Shown: positions 27,526 to 40,330 of the stretch, one piece after another
Numbering within the stretch: position 1 is the stretch's first letter
How the letters are laid out: each line of letters begins with the position of its first letter
DNA from: Alnus glutinosa
Lineage: Eukaryota > Streptophyta > Magnoliopsida > Fagales > Betulaceae
Direction: 5' to 3'
Assembly (NCBI RefSeq): GCF_958979055.1
Contig: NC_084897.1
Location: 23,587,628 to 23,651,627 of the forward strand
Length of the DNA: 64,000 bases
Notes under the pieces: model-generated
Told to the model about the DNA's origin: nothing
Databases searched by the model: none
What the model saw: only the letters and a program-made list of their open reading frames with translations
Translations under genes and position numbers: made by a program

Positions 27526-28188
27526 TTCAATACCTTTTATTTTTATTTTTATTTTTATGTTTTTATTTTTTTATTTTCTTAAATAAAAGGGCGGGAGGGT
27601 GCGACTAATTGTGACAATTCTATCTGGGCGTTGCTATAGTAGCACCTATTCGTTGGGAATTGCTTAGGAGGGGCCTAGATGATAAATAACCATCGGCGTT
27701 TCCTAAGGCCAATTGAGTTATAGTTTGATCCAGTTTTACCAAGGCATCAGCAGGACTCAAGGCGGCTAATGCTAATTAAGAATTATTGATTTTCATTGCG
27801 TGATTTTAACCTCATGGAGATTCTCTTGAAATCACTGAACTACCATCGCTGGTGGTATACGATATTTTTAGTTGCTTAGGAACTTGCCCGATCATTTTAA
27901 ACTTGATTTGTTATATGGCATCACGTATTTTTCATAGGGTGAGAGGAAAAAAGAAAAAAGAAAAAAAGTTATGCCATCAGAAAAGTTGACATAATCTCTT
28001 AATGTATTATATTAGCACTAATCAAAGTGTGCATAAAGCTTAAAAAAAATAAATATATAATCTTATATTTCATTTTTTTAACATTTTTAAAACAATAGTC
28101 TTCACCACAACATTAGGAAAAAAAAATAAAAAAAGAAGCCCTCACAAGTTAAATTACAGAAAACTTATTAAGTTATTTTCCAACTACA
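27526..28188. other. Spacer between the kinase fragment and the kinase pseudogene
   Basis: AT-rich sequence with ATTTTT-type runs at 27535-27590 and short A runs at 27950-28130. No gene or clear repeat ends seen. Confidence 0.4.
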
Positions 28189-30596
28189 TTAATTAATCTC
28201 ATGGCACAGAAGCATCTCCACAACTTGGCTCATGGTGGGTCTATTATCCTTGTCTTCTGCCACACACTGCAAAGCCACTTTGACCAGAAGTTCCATCTTG
28301 GCATGGTCATATTTGCCAGTCAACCTGGGATCAACAAGTTCTTCAATCCATGACTCATTTGCACTAGTACTGTTTCCATTAATGTTGTTCATCTTCTCCC
28401 TTACCAAGGTGGCCAATCTCGTATGCTCCCTCGCCCCCCCACTGTTCGAGCTATGCATACCTGTTGGGCTCTTTCCAGTAACCATTTCCAACACGACGAT
28501 CCCGTAACTGTAGACATCCACTTTGGATGTGATAGGAAGATTGTAAAGCCACTCAGGAGCCATGTAACCTCTAGTCCCTCTCATCTTTGAGAAGCTTGAA
28601 TGATGAAGCTCACCTCTATTTAGTAGTTTAGACAGACCAAAATCTGCAACTTTCGGTTGGTAATCAGAGTCTAAGAGTATGTTATGAGGCTTCACATCAC
28701 AATGCAGAACCCACTCCAGGCACTCCTCATGCAAGTAAGCAAGGCCTTTTGCTGTGCCCACTGCAATTTCAAACCTCCTTTCCCAGTCAAGTGCATTAGA
28801 AGTAAGATTTTCCGCCAAGGATCCATGCTCCATGTACTCATACACCAGAAGCCTGTGCTTTCCCTCTACACAGTATCCCCAGATGTCTATCAAGTTCATG
28901 TGGTTAAGCCTTCCAATGGTGTTTACTTCTGCTAGAAATTCTGCTTCTCCTTGGTTGGCTTCGTTGAGTCGCTTGATTGCACATACCCGCTGATCTGGCA
29001 GTACACCTTTGTATACTGTCCCCCCCGCACCCCGTCCGATCACTTCATTGAATCCCCTCGTTGCCTTTCTGAGCTCAGCAAAGGTGAAGCGCCTAAATCT
29101 TGTTGTCAGGAGGCATCCTTGTTCATTTGGGTCTGAATGTTTGTCAGTCCTGAACAAGAAAAACAACACCAGCAAAACGCAAGTAACCTCTGCACCTCCA
29201 ACTGCAGTGGCAAACCAAAGCAAAAGCATTACCTTCTCATTTTCATACGTTCTTCTTACTTGCTTTGGAACTTCGCCTGAACATTCCAACCTTGATTTAT
29301 TATCTGGCGCCTTGTTATGGGAAAGGCCAGCTTTGGGTAGTCTTAAATATAAATCTCCTCCAAAATCGGGCGTAATTTGTCCATTGAGCAGCATAAACTT
29401 GGGGAAACAATAATAGACACCTTCCTCCGGGATAATCCTGTATTGGAACCCTTTGCAATCACACCTAAGCAGGCATCGTTCTTCGCAGTGTTGTAGAGTT
29501 ACATTAGGTAAGGACTCTATATCAGAGCCATAGAACTCTACATCAGCGTGTTGAACAAAACTGTACCCATCGTTGTGATTGCAAGAGATACTGAATTCTG
29601 GCTCACACCCATAAGACCAGTCAGTTAAATTCTTCATCTTGAAGCCCTGTAAGCAAGAGCATCTCCTGCCAGAAGCATGATCATAACTACACACACTATT
29701 AGGTCCACATATGCCATGAATCTGGCATGGCCGAGGCATCGCTTGCCATGTTACAACCCAAATACCGACCCTCATTCGTCTCTTGCAGGCTATACAATCG
29801 AAGGTTGCCATCAGGATCAACCGTCAATCGTCTGGGAGTTACCACACCAAAATCTGCCGCTTTGAATGTAAAATTATCAGATGACTGGAAATAGCCTGAG
29901 ACGTTTAGTACTGCATTTCTACTAGTGTTGTGCTTCGACCTTCCGAGTAGTCCAGGGTCATCAACCCATGGAGCTGGCCAGTAGAGACTGGATACTCTTT
30001 AGACCTTGGTAAAGTAGGCGGAGAATGTTTTCATTGTCAAATTGGAGCTTATAATAGCCAGAAGAATAGTCAGCTTCGCTCTTTTTGGAGATAAGGCTTG
30101 AAACCCTGGTTAGTTTTTGTAGAGGAAGAAGAGTATCTGTGGGTGAATCAAAGCTTTGCCAGATGGCATCACTCTGATCAGAATAATGAAGAACAAGATT
30201 GCCTGTGTCTAGGAGCTGTAGCTGCAACTTGGAGGCGTCTAATGAGGTCGAGGCTGGTGCAGTAGTTGTCCAAATGGTGTTACCAACAGAATTTGTTAGT
30301 TTAAGCTTGCCATCTTTCAAAAGTGAAAGCTCTGAACCTCTTCCATCAACAGGATCATCACGGTTAGCCACCCAAACAACGGTGGGAACCGAGGATCGTG
30401 TGAACCATACAGCAAAGCAGAAAGCGTTGTCCCCAATAGAGAAAAACCCGGCTGAGAAATCTCCATTCGCTGAAACCAAATTGTCGCTGAGTTTCTCAAC
30501 AGATAGAGACGTGCCTCTGAGAATGCCAAATGTTTGACATGAAAATAGAGGAATTTGCAGCAGACACAGAAGAAGGGAGAAAATTGAGATATTCAT
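28189..30596 (-). pseudogene. G-type lectin S-receptor-like kinase (ZmPK1-like), full length but with two +1 frameshifts
   Basis: The minus strand encodes the same protein as the intact copy at 55317-57719, from signal peptide (start at 30596) through bulb-lectin domain, SLG/EGF-like part (CQIHGICGPNSVCSYDHASG), PAN-like part, membrane helix and kinase (IGRGAGGTVYKG, AIKRL, HCDVKPHNILL, DFG, GTRGYMAPEW) to the stop at 28189. Two extra bases break it: AAA in place of AA near 29997, and TTT in place of TT near 29763 (minus-strand bases). Between them a third frame stays open for about 230 bases and matches the paralogue. With both bases ignored the frame would be whole. It ends HEIN where the paralogue ends RH. 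It may be a very young pseudogene or a real gene with two sequencing errors. No introns. Confidence 0.88.
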
Positions 30597-30639
30597 TAGA
30601 AACGCAAGAGGTTGATCTTTCAGCTTGCTAAATCTTATT

Positions 30640-30648
30640 CATATATAG
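30640..30648 (-). promoter_or_regulatory. TATA box of the frameshifted receptor-kinase copy
   Basis: CTATATATG on the minus strand, 44 bases upstream of the ATG at 30596. The intact copy and the ghost copy have the same motif at nearly the same distance, which supports it as the core promoter. Confidence 0.55.
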
Positions 30649-30649
30649 A

Positions 30650-31676
30650 GCAATCAGCATATGTATAATCGAAGAAAGAAAATGCACGCAACACGGCTGC
30701 ATGTGATGGATCCCCACTTCCTGATAAATAGCTTAAATTAATAAGCTCTACATTGCGCTGACCTTCCTGCAACGACGCGCGTCATGCGGATGCTGATGCT
30801 TTGTAATTGGTCGGCTAAATCAGCCCTAGTAAATTAAGTTTAGTCAATTAAAGTATCATATCAAAAAAAAAAATAATGTATCATATAATTAATAAGCTCA
30901 ATCATATATCCCCGGCCTGCTTTGTCAAACTGAATATATATATATATATATATATATATTAGCATGTAATTAAGAGTGATGAGGTGAGGAATATTTGTTT
31001 TTTTTGTTTTTTTTTTTTTTCATTTTTGAGAACATTGATGGAAAATTTGTTGCATGTACGTTGATCACATTCAATGATCAGATTGTATATAGTTTCTGAA
31101 TCACCCTAATGGGGAGAGAAAAATGAGGGTACGTTCTTTGTACGTATTATATGACTGATCAATTTGTTAAAATTTTTGTTTTTGTTTTGTTTTTGTCTTT
31201 TAATTTGTTTTCTATTCTCAAAATAAAAATATTAACAAACAACAAAAACACAAAATACTACTAAAAATAAAAAAATAATATTCACCTCAATATTACATCA
31301 AAACATTAATATTTCAAATAAAAAAACAAAAAATTAACACCATCCAAAACATATTAACAATCAATTCTTGATCTGATATCTCAAAGGTTTGGATGACATA
31401 ATTGACCATGCACTAATATACATTAATAGTATTTAATTTGTGCTTTGAGATGTTACAGAATGATTTTCTTGGTCGGTCGCAAATAAAATAATATATCTTA
31501 CAAAATATTTAATTAGGGTAATATTATTTCAACTATTTTCTTTTTTACAAGATGATTTGCAAGTATACTTTCCATGTAAGCATTTACAATCTTGTAAAAT
31601 TCTAGGTTTCTTGAATAATATGATTAGACGTACACTAGTATTTCATTCAAAACACACGTACACTAGTATTTCATTC

Positions 31677-31760
<84 letters not shown>

Positions 31761-31820
31761 CGTCTTGTGTGAAAATTAGGAGGCCAAGGCTCCCTCAAAG
31801 TAGCACCCTTCCCAATTGTT
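30650..31820. repeat. AT-rich spacer with TA and CA microsatellites
   Basis: No gene seen. TA repeat at 30938-30959; a 24-base phrase (ACACGTACACTAGTATTTCA and four more bases) is tandemly doubled at 31629-31680, directly followed by (CA)n and (TA)n at 31680-31756. Confidence 0.6.
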
Positions 31821-31827
31821 TACCTTA

Positions 31828-32142
31828 GGGTGCGTTTGGGATTGCGATTTCATAGACAATAAGTGCGATTTTAAACCAAATCGCAGAACATAGATCGTTT
31901 GGGAACTGCGTTTTTAAAAATTGCGATTTGAAAACGCAGAAAATCTGCTTTTTCAAATCGCAGATCAGATGGTGTTTTTTTGAAAACACAAAATTTTAAA
32001 GGTAAATTCGCGATTTTAAAGACTAAACTGCGATTTTACCAAACGCTTAACTGCGTTTGTAAAAATCATTTTTTTCAAATCGCACATTTTAAAATTATTA
32101 TTTTAAATCGCACTTTTTGAAATCGCAAACCCAAACAAACCC
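31828..32142. mobile_element. Harbinger-like MITE with TTA target duplication
   Basis: The ends GGGTGCGTTTGGGATTGCGA and the inverse of GGGTTTGTTTGGGTTTGCGA agree at 18 of 20 positions. TTA flanks both sides (31825-31827, 32143-32145). The body repeats the theme AAATCGCA / TGCGATTT many times. Length 315 bp, no ORF. Confidence 0.75.
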
Positions 32143-32145
32143 TTA

Positions 32146-32775
32146 ACCTCTCCCAAAAATAGGTCCTAAATCTTCTGACATCATTGGATCAATACTGAAG
32201 TGGTATATATGAGAGCCTAGGCATGGAGATCGAATAGGGTGCAGCAACTTGAGCGTTGAGACAGGTGAAAGGCTTATGTTTTAAGTGCAATGAGAAGTAT
32301 GGCCCTGACAATAGGTGCAAGTATTTAATTGTTTATGATTGAGGCTTACCAGGAGGACGAGGATGGGGATGTTGTTAATCAAGGAAGAATAAGCATTAAA
32401 ATGATGTTTAGACTTGGTCTAGCTGTAATATTCTAGAGATTTAGACTTGACCTGTAATATTTTATATATGACTTGATAGCCGGTCTTAATTAGACCAAGA
32501 CAATTTATATTACTTTTATATTATGGTATGTTATGATATTTTAGTTAAATATTTTGGCTATTATTTACTTATGGATGTAGAACGAATTGGATACTATCGA
32601 TCTTATTGTATAAGTGACAAGTCTTCCGCTGTAAGTCCTTTTATGAGGGCCTCAAATCCTGCGTCCTATTCTTTGGGTGAATAGAGACGAGGAGACGTAT
32701 CATGAGTTAATTACCGCTTAATTATTGTTCCAAGGTGTTACAAAAAAATGCCGGTATTTTTTTATGTACTTTTCA

Positions 32776-32813
<38 letters not shown>

Positions 32814-33114
32814 AAGAGGCTAGTAGCTAGCCTTATATATAGATTAGCTATTTGTACGTGTGTATTTAATTGTTTCAGTCGTACGTTGTTAATAGAAAAG
32901 CTTGATAGTTGTATTTCATGGGTTGATTTTGGGGATGTTGGGAGTTTGTGAGTGGCCTCTTTAACTAGAGAGGATTGAGCTCTTCAACCGGCCGGAGGGG
33001 GGAGTTTCTACGTGGTTTGAGAGAGAAACATTAGTTAAAATAAAAAATATTAACAAATATTCTTAATAAGGTAGACAAAGATTTAAATAGCTGGATGTAG
33101 GATGTTTAGAAGTA
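32146..33114. other. Spacer, no gene seen
   Basis: AT-rich, with a long T run (32778-32808). Short open stretches have no recognisable motifs. Confidence 0.4.
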
Positions 33115-33117
33115 TTA

Positions 33118-33575
33118 GACCTCGTTTGGTTTGCGAAATAGACTCCTAGAATGAAATAATTATTCCATAAGAATAGTTATTCTTTTGTTTGGTATGGGTC
33201 TATTCCTTGAAATAGTTATTCCCACTGGAATAGCTATTCTCTTACGAATAGGAATACCGATTCTTCTAAAAAATGAGAGAAATAGTTATTCCAATGAGAA
33301 TGAACTACAATTTCCAAAAAAAAGAAAAAAAAAATCTTTATTTTTTATTATCTTTCATTTTTTTTTTTCAAAAAAAAAAATGAAAAAATGAAACCCTAAC
33401 CCTGGGGTGGTTGGCCAATCACATAGGGCGTCGGGGATGGTCGTACCACCCCTGGAACGCCTCATGGTGGACCCTCGAGGTGTTCCGGGGGTGGTGCGAC
33501 CACCCCCGGCGCAATGGGGGGTGGCACAAGCCACCCCCAGTTCTTTGGTGCCACCCACCATTTTTTTTTTAAAAA

Positions 33576-33630
<55 letters not shown>

Positions 33631-33798
33631 AGGGTTTTTTAGTAATTTTGATTGGATTCCAATTAAGGTGTATGCGTTGTTATCAAACTAAAGATTAGGA
33701 ATAATTATTCCATTCCATTCCATTCCATTCTCTTTTATTTTTAGGAATGACTATTCATTTTCCTAATGAAATACCTATTCCGCAAATCAAACGAGGCC
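33118..33798. mobile_element. Harbinger-like element with TTA duplication and a GC-rich inner block
   Basis: The ends GACCTCGTTTGGTTTGCGAA and the inverse of GGCCTCGTTTGATTTGCGGA match closely, and TTA lies at 33115-33117 and 33799-33801. The body repeats GAATAGTTATTCC-like text (33165-33310 and 33690-33780). Between them sit a GC-rich, partly palindromic stretch (33390-33560, GGGGGTGGTGCGACCACCCC) and a TA repeat (33579-33627), probably a later insertion. No transposase. Confidence 0.7.
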
Positions 33799-33966
33799 TT
33801 AGAGTATATATCTCCAACGTACAAAATAGGTAAATGGTTCATAATAGTCAAATTTGATTATTATATATGAGCCATTTTTTTTTTATCTCTAATAGAATAG
33901 GCAAATAGATTTTTTTTTTTCCTTCTGGTGTGAATAGTGAATAAGCTCTTCTGCCTATTCACATTG

Positions 33967-34139
33967 AGTAATGATTCATTGCCATATTTTTATATAACTT
34001 TTCACCACCTTGCTTATGTGGCAAGGTGGTCTCATACCTTATTTTATTTTTAAAACTAAAAAATTAGTAAGGGATCATCTTGCCAGATAGACAAGATGGT
34101 GAAAAATTGTATAAAAATGTGACAATGAATCATTACTCA
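33967..34139. mobile_element. MITE hairpin (ATGAGTAATGATTCATT family)
   Basis: The ends GAGTAATGATTCATTG and CAATGAATCATTACTC are inverse, and so are the inner arms (TTTTCACCACCTTGC / GATGGTGAAAAATTG). A sister copy lies at 35738-35927. Confidence 0.65.
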
Positions 34140-34705
34140 TTCACATTATAAAGAGTAACTGCTGAGACATTTTAATATTAACAGCGGAGAAATAATTGTT
34201 GCATAATTGTTGACACAGCTTTCGTCCAACTTTGTCTACGTGGTAGTTTATTTTTTATTTTATTTATTTAATTTTTTCAAGAAAATGACCCACCATTTAC
34301 CCCACAGCGGTTTCATCATTTTTTTGAAAAAAAAAAATTGCTACGTAGATCGATAAAATTGGATGAAAATTGTATCTATATATGGTTGTATAATAATCGT
34401 TTCTCTTAACAACGATAGTTGAAAATTTCCTTATATATGTAAATGCTATATCTCCCTTTTTTCGAGCTTCATTCAACAATAAATATGCTATTTTGCTGTA
34501 CAATTAATTCTACGCATAAGAAATTCAAACTGCTTGTCGATCTCTTTCTTCAACAATTATATGTTGGCAACTGATATCTGTACTCTGCCTCCATACTCCT
34601 TGTGGCCCTGTGGGTAGATTGGTTATAATAGTCTAAAGAAATGAAGCTGTACGTAACTACCCAACTAACTAATTAATTAATTAATTAATTAATCCGAGTT
34701 TAAAT

Positions 34706-34957
34706 TAGGCTTGGCAATTTTGACACGATCCGCGAATTCGATATGAACATGACACGAATATATAGGGTTTAGGTTTAGGCTTTTACCCGTTTATGACCCG
34801 TCAACCCGTTAATGACCTGCCAACCTGTTTATGACATAATTATGACACGTTAATTACACATTTTTTACCAAATTAGTTAAACGGGTTGACACGCTAACTC
34901 GACGGGTTAACACGCCGACCAAATAGATTGACACGACAACTCGAATTGCCAAACCTA
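34706..34957. mobile_element. hAT MITE with 8-bp target duplication
   Basis: The ends TAGGCTTGGCAATT and AATTGCCAAACCTA are inverse with one mismatch. GTTTAAAT occurs directly on both sides (34698-34705 and 34958-34965). The inside is rich in ACCCGT / ACGGGT and TGACACG phrases. 252 bp, no ORF. Confidence 0.8.
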
Positions 34958-35289
34958 GTTTAAATGGTTTGATTTTAGGTTAGTATGACGGTAAGAAAGC
35001 ATATATATATATATAATACAAAGAAGAAGAAGACATAAACATAAAACATAGGGCCTTTAGGGAAGAGATAAAAAGTAGGAAAAAAAATAAAAAGAATAAA
35101 ATAAGAGTAAAAAAATTATTTAATTGATATAAATAAAAATAAGAGAATCCATTGTTAATTGTTTTTTTATAAGAAAATAAAAAATAATTATGTTTCCTAA
35201 ACATAAAAAAAAATGGTTAAAAATTTATTGCTAGTGCTCTTACCATCAGCATAATATTATACTTTGGAACAAAAAAGAAACACGGTATA

Positions 35290-35491
35290 CAGGGACGGAG
35301 CCAAAAGTTCTTATGAGCAGGAGCCAATGGCCGAAATTTTTTTTTTGGTAGGAGTCAAGTAAGCTAAATTTTTATTTCTACCTTATATTTTTTTATTTTT
35401 TAGATTATTTTTTTTTTCCTACCTTCAAATTTTTTTTTTTTTAAGAAATTGGAGGGCATAGCCCCTGCCAGCCCCTCCTCCCCCGTTCCTG
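35290..35491. mobile_element. hAT MITE of the CAGGGACGGAGCC family, 8-bp duplication
   Basis: The ends CAGGGACGG and the inverse of CCGTTCCTG match except one base; ACGGTATA is present at 35282-35289 and 35492-35499. 202 bp with T-rich centre. A second copy is at 52845-53079. It lies at the edge of the segment shared with the region downstream of the intact receptor kinase. Confidence 0.8.
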
Positions 35492-35737
35492 ACGGTATAC
35501 TGTAGCCTGTCGCATTCCAAAAGCCAGTCGAGGTCTTAATCATTCCACGATCAACCGGCCCATTAAAGTGTCACTAATGGGATTGGGTATATGCAATTCT
35601 GAATGTTAAGATCGATTGAATATGTGTTTATATATTCGGTTACAAGATGGGGATCAGATCCGATCTCAGTAATTAAAGCCAACGAATCGACATGTGCATA
35701 TATCCCTTTATGATATGTAACTCCATAATATTTCTAA

Positions 35738-35927
35738 TGAGTAATGATTGAATACTACTCAAATATACAATTTTTTACCATTTTGCCTATGTGGCAAGGT
35801 GGTCCCCTACCTTAATTTATTTTTAAAAAATAAAAATATTCAAAAAGTAGTGAGGGACCACCTTGCCACATAGGCAAGATGGTGAAAAGTTGTATCTTTA
35901 GGTGGTATTCAATCATCTCTCATTCCT
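35738..35927. mobile_element. MITE hairpin (sister of 33967-34139)
   Basis: The inverse arms CCTATGTGGCAAGGTGGTCC and GGACCACCTTGCCACATAGG are exact, with outer arms AATGAGTAATGATTGAATAC and ATTCAATCATCTCTCATT. 190 bp, no ORF. It is inserted in the 3' flank of the ghost kinase. Confidence 0.7.
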
Positions 35928-36080
35928 AAATATATATGTTAACAATTTATTGTTGGATGTCGACCAAAAGCATTGTGATTGAGATGCATGGCGGTCGGTT
36001 GAGTCCTGTGTTATATGCCCCATCCTTTGGTCGCGCGGGCAACTTTTAGAAGTGTTGTTGAATTTTCAAATTAATCACAG

Positions 36081-36317
36081 GGCTTGTTTGGCAAGAAAGA
36101 GAAAGTTCTCTCTCCTTTTTTACTTTTCTTAAAATTAATCAATTTTAAAACATTTTAACTTTATATCACATCAATAAATTTTTTATTACTATTTAAATAA
36201 AAAAAATCATTATAATACAAATTTTTTTCATTTTTTCATACAAAATCTTTTTATTTTATATCACATCTATTACTTCTTATTACTACCATCAATTCACACT
36301 CCCTTACCAAACATGGC
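36081..36317. mobile_element. MITE of the GTTTGGTAAG family
   Basis: The left end GGGCTTGTTTGGCAAG and the right end CTTACCAAACATGGCC are inverse. The inside (TATCACATCAATAA, TTTTTATTACTATT) is shared with 38608-38868. It interrupts the alignment between the ghost-kinase flank and the intact-kinase flank, which shows it is an insertion. Confidence 0.65.
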
Positions 36318-36544
36318 CACTATATATTAAGAAAAAGGATTAGAGAAAGAAAATAATCATTATTCAAAGTACGTATACGAAACTTCTAAATTAATTTTCC
36401 AACAACATTTTAGATGAAAATGGAAGAGGAGCTTGGAGCAGACAAAGAAGAAGGAATAAAATTGAGATATCCATAAGATATTGATCTTTCTACTTTGTAA
36501 AATCGATCTCTTTCGTACTGCATATATACACTACAAAAATTACA

Positions 36545-36960
36545 GCAATTCGCCGCGTGTTTACAATAGCGGTTACTGTAGCCACGCAGCCATATAGCCG
36601 CGTGTCTTTATGACCACGTGGCTGACAGTATGTGGAAAACAATTGGCCGCGAGTGTATATTACACGCGGCCATATAGCCGCGTGTAATAAATCCACGCGT
36701 CCATATGGCCACGCGTAATAAATCCACACGGCTATATGGCCGCGTGTAATATACACACGCGTCCGATTGGACACGTGTATAAATACACGTGTCCATATGG
36801 CCATATGTATCAATACACGTGTCCATATAGACACGTGTATTTTTTACACATGTCCATGTGACCACGTGTGTATATTACACACGGCAATATGGCCGCGTGG
36901 AATATGGCCACATGGCCGTCTGTGGCCACGTGTAATTTTGACCCGTGGCCAATTGTTTTT
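36545..36960. repeat. Left subterminal repeats of the CACTA element
   Basis: About fourteen diverged units of 25-35 bases with the theme TACACGCGGCCATATAGCCG and CGTGTAATA, alternately oriented so many neighbours form palindromes. In CACTA elements such repeats bind the element's own DNA-binding protein. Related units recur at 39170-39260 and near the right end. Confidence 0.75.
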
Positions 36961-37139
36961 AATCCAATATATATTAAAAAAAAAAAATATTATAGTTAGG
37001 GTTTCGTTTTCATGCATAATAATATTAATGTATACATGCATAATGACTCGTTTTGTACACTATGTATATAAATCATTGTATTTATTTATTTTTTTTAAAA
37101 AAAAAAAGAAAAAAAAACTTAAGTTTTTTAATTATATAC

Positions 37140-38600
<1,461 letters not shown>

Positions 38601-38607
38601 TTTATGG

Positions 38608-38868
38608 AGCTGTTTGGTAACCAATCCAAACCATTTCAATTTCCATTTCACTTCTCCCAAAAAAATCAAATAAAAAACATTTCAACTTTTTTACACTTTT
38701 ACATCACATCAATAATTTTTTATTACTATTCAAATAAAAAAACTCACTACAAAACAAAACTTTTTCACTTTTCTATAAAACATTCTCAAATTCTATATCA
38801 CATCAATCATTTATTACTACTATTCAAATAAAACATCCCATTTTCCACAACTTACCAAACAGGTCCAT
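38608..38868. mobile_element. MITE of the GTTTGGTAAG family inside the CACTA element
   Basis: The left end GGAGCTGTTTGGTAA and the right end TTACCAAACAGGTCC are inverse. The centre holds two similar halves (TACATCACATCAATAATTTT / TATATCACATCAATCATTTA). Same family as 36081-36317, which lies just outside the CACTA element. Confidence 0.65.
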
Positions 38869-38944
38869 ATAAATTTATATAAACCCTAAAACATATTTGT
38901 GTTTATATAGTATATACACTTAGGCACGGGTTAGGGTTTGTGTT

Positions 38945-39109
<165 letters not shown>

Positions 39110-40330
39110 AATATATAATAATAATCTACAAATGGAGACGTGTATTAAAATTACATGTCTCCATGCAGGGATTGGCCACGTGGATTTAGGCCACGTGGCC
39201 GAAATTCGGCCAAGTGCACCACGCAAGACAATTCCCGCGTGCCACCTGGCCAAATTACTTTTAAAAAAATTACTTTAATTAATAAAAATTAAGAAAAAAA
39301 ATTATTACTTAAATGGCTAGCTTCCTCTGGAAGCTACCCATTTTCGATAGTCACTCTCTCTCTCTCCGTCACAGCCGCACTGGCCACCGCCCGTCCGCCC
39401 TTCCCGCTGGTGACACGCTCCCTCTCTAGCTCTATCTGCTCGGTTCTCGCTCTCTCTCTCTCTAATATCTCGCTCTATCTCTCTCTCTCTCTCTACCTTT
39501 CTCTCTCTCTCTCTCTCTCTCTATATCTCTCACTACCTGTCTAAACTCCGGCCAGCCATCACTTAGGGTAAGGGTTCAGTAACCCTCTCCCTTTCTCTCT
39601 CTCTCTCCCCCTCTCTGTAATGTAACGTGTGGTTTTGCTTTTTTAATTTTTAATTTTTTCTGTTATTATTAATTTTTTTCCTCCCAAAAAATGCAGGTAC
39701 AAAAACTACAAGAACCATATATTACACTGGAGTACTTTTAACATTTAACGTGTGAGTATTTTTAACATTTTTTCTCCATTTTTTGGCTATAATAAATTTG
39801 GTACATTTTAATGTATTTGTTTAGATATTTTTCCTAATTGTTTATCATTTCCAGTACATAGATATATTGTTGGGTTTGTATATATATTGTTGTGTCATTT
39901 TTTTGGTTTTGCTGTGGTTGGTTATTATGCATGAAAAATATGCGTACAGTTTTATGTTTTTTGGTGATATATTTTACTGTGCTACGAATTTGTGTTGTTA
40001 TTATCATTTTTGGCAATTATCATATTTTGGTTTTTTGGCAATTCTAAAAAACCGAAATATGAAAAAAATGAATTCTAAAAATGGTCCACATATCCAAAAT
40101 CACATTTTTAAAATAAAATTGTAGAATTGTTTAAAATAAAATTGAAACAAGTATGTCGTACCTATTTCAAAGTTTTTGGCTATAAACAAAAAAAATAAAG
40201 TTTAATTGATCATTTGTGTTGGTATTATACTTTTTGGTAATTTTTTACAAAAACCATTTTAAAACAAACTCTCGATCATTTTATAATAAAATGATCGTAT
40301 CCGACAATTTCAACCAAAATTAAAATCTAT

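Larger units (their letters stand above)
35500..36528 (-). pseudogene. Ghost of a receptor-kinase gene: both ends kept, about 2.4 kb of coding sequence missing
   Basis: This stretch aligns with two separated parts of the intact kinase locus. 35510-36080 and 36330-36415 match the 3' flank at about 54965-55315 (shared phrases GGGATTGG, ATATGCCCCATCCTTTGGTC, AGAAAGAAAATAATCA, TTAGATGA). 36415-36528 matches the 5' end at 57655-57766, including the start codon at 36474 and signal-peptide codons (MDISILFLLLCLLQA), and the TATA region. The switch falls on the shared hexamer AGATGA. All lectin, membrane and kinase codons are gone. A MITE (36081-36317) and a hAT MITE (35290-35491) entered the flank. 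Confidence 0.75.

Noticed and set aside
29009..29413. Plus-strand frames opposite the receptor kinases (also 56128-56529 and 57319-57741)
   Set aside because: They recur in both paralogues because the sense genes are alike; codon use follows the minus-strand kinase.
36545..36960. CRISPR-like array
   Set aside because: Units are diverged, alternately oriented and lack constant spacers; this is a plant genome and the place is the subterminal zone of a CACTA element.
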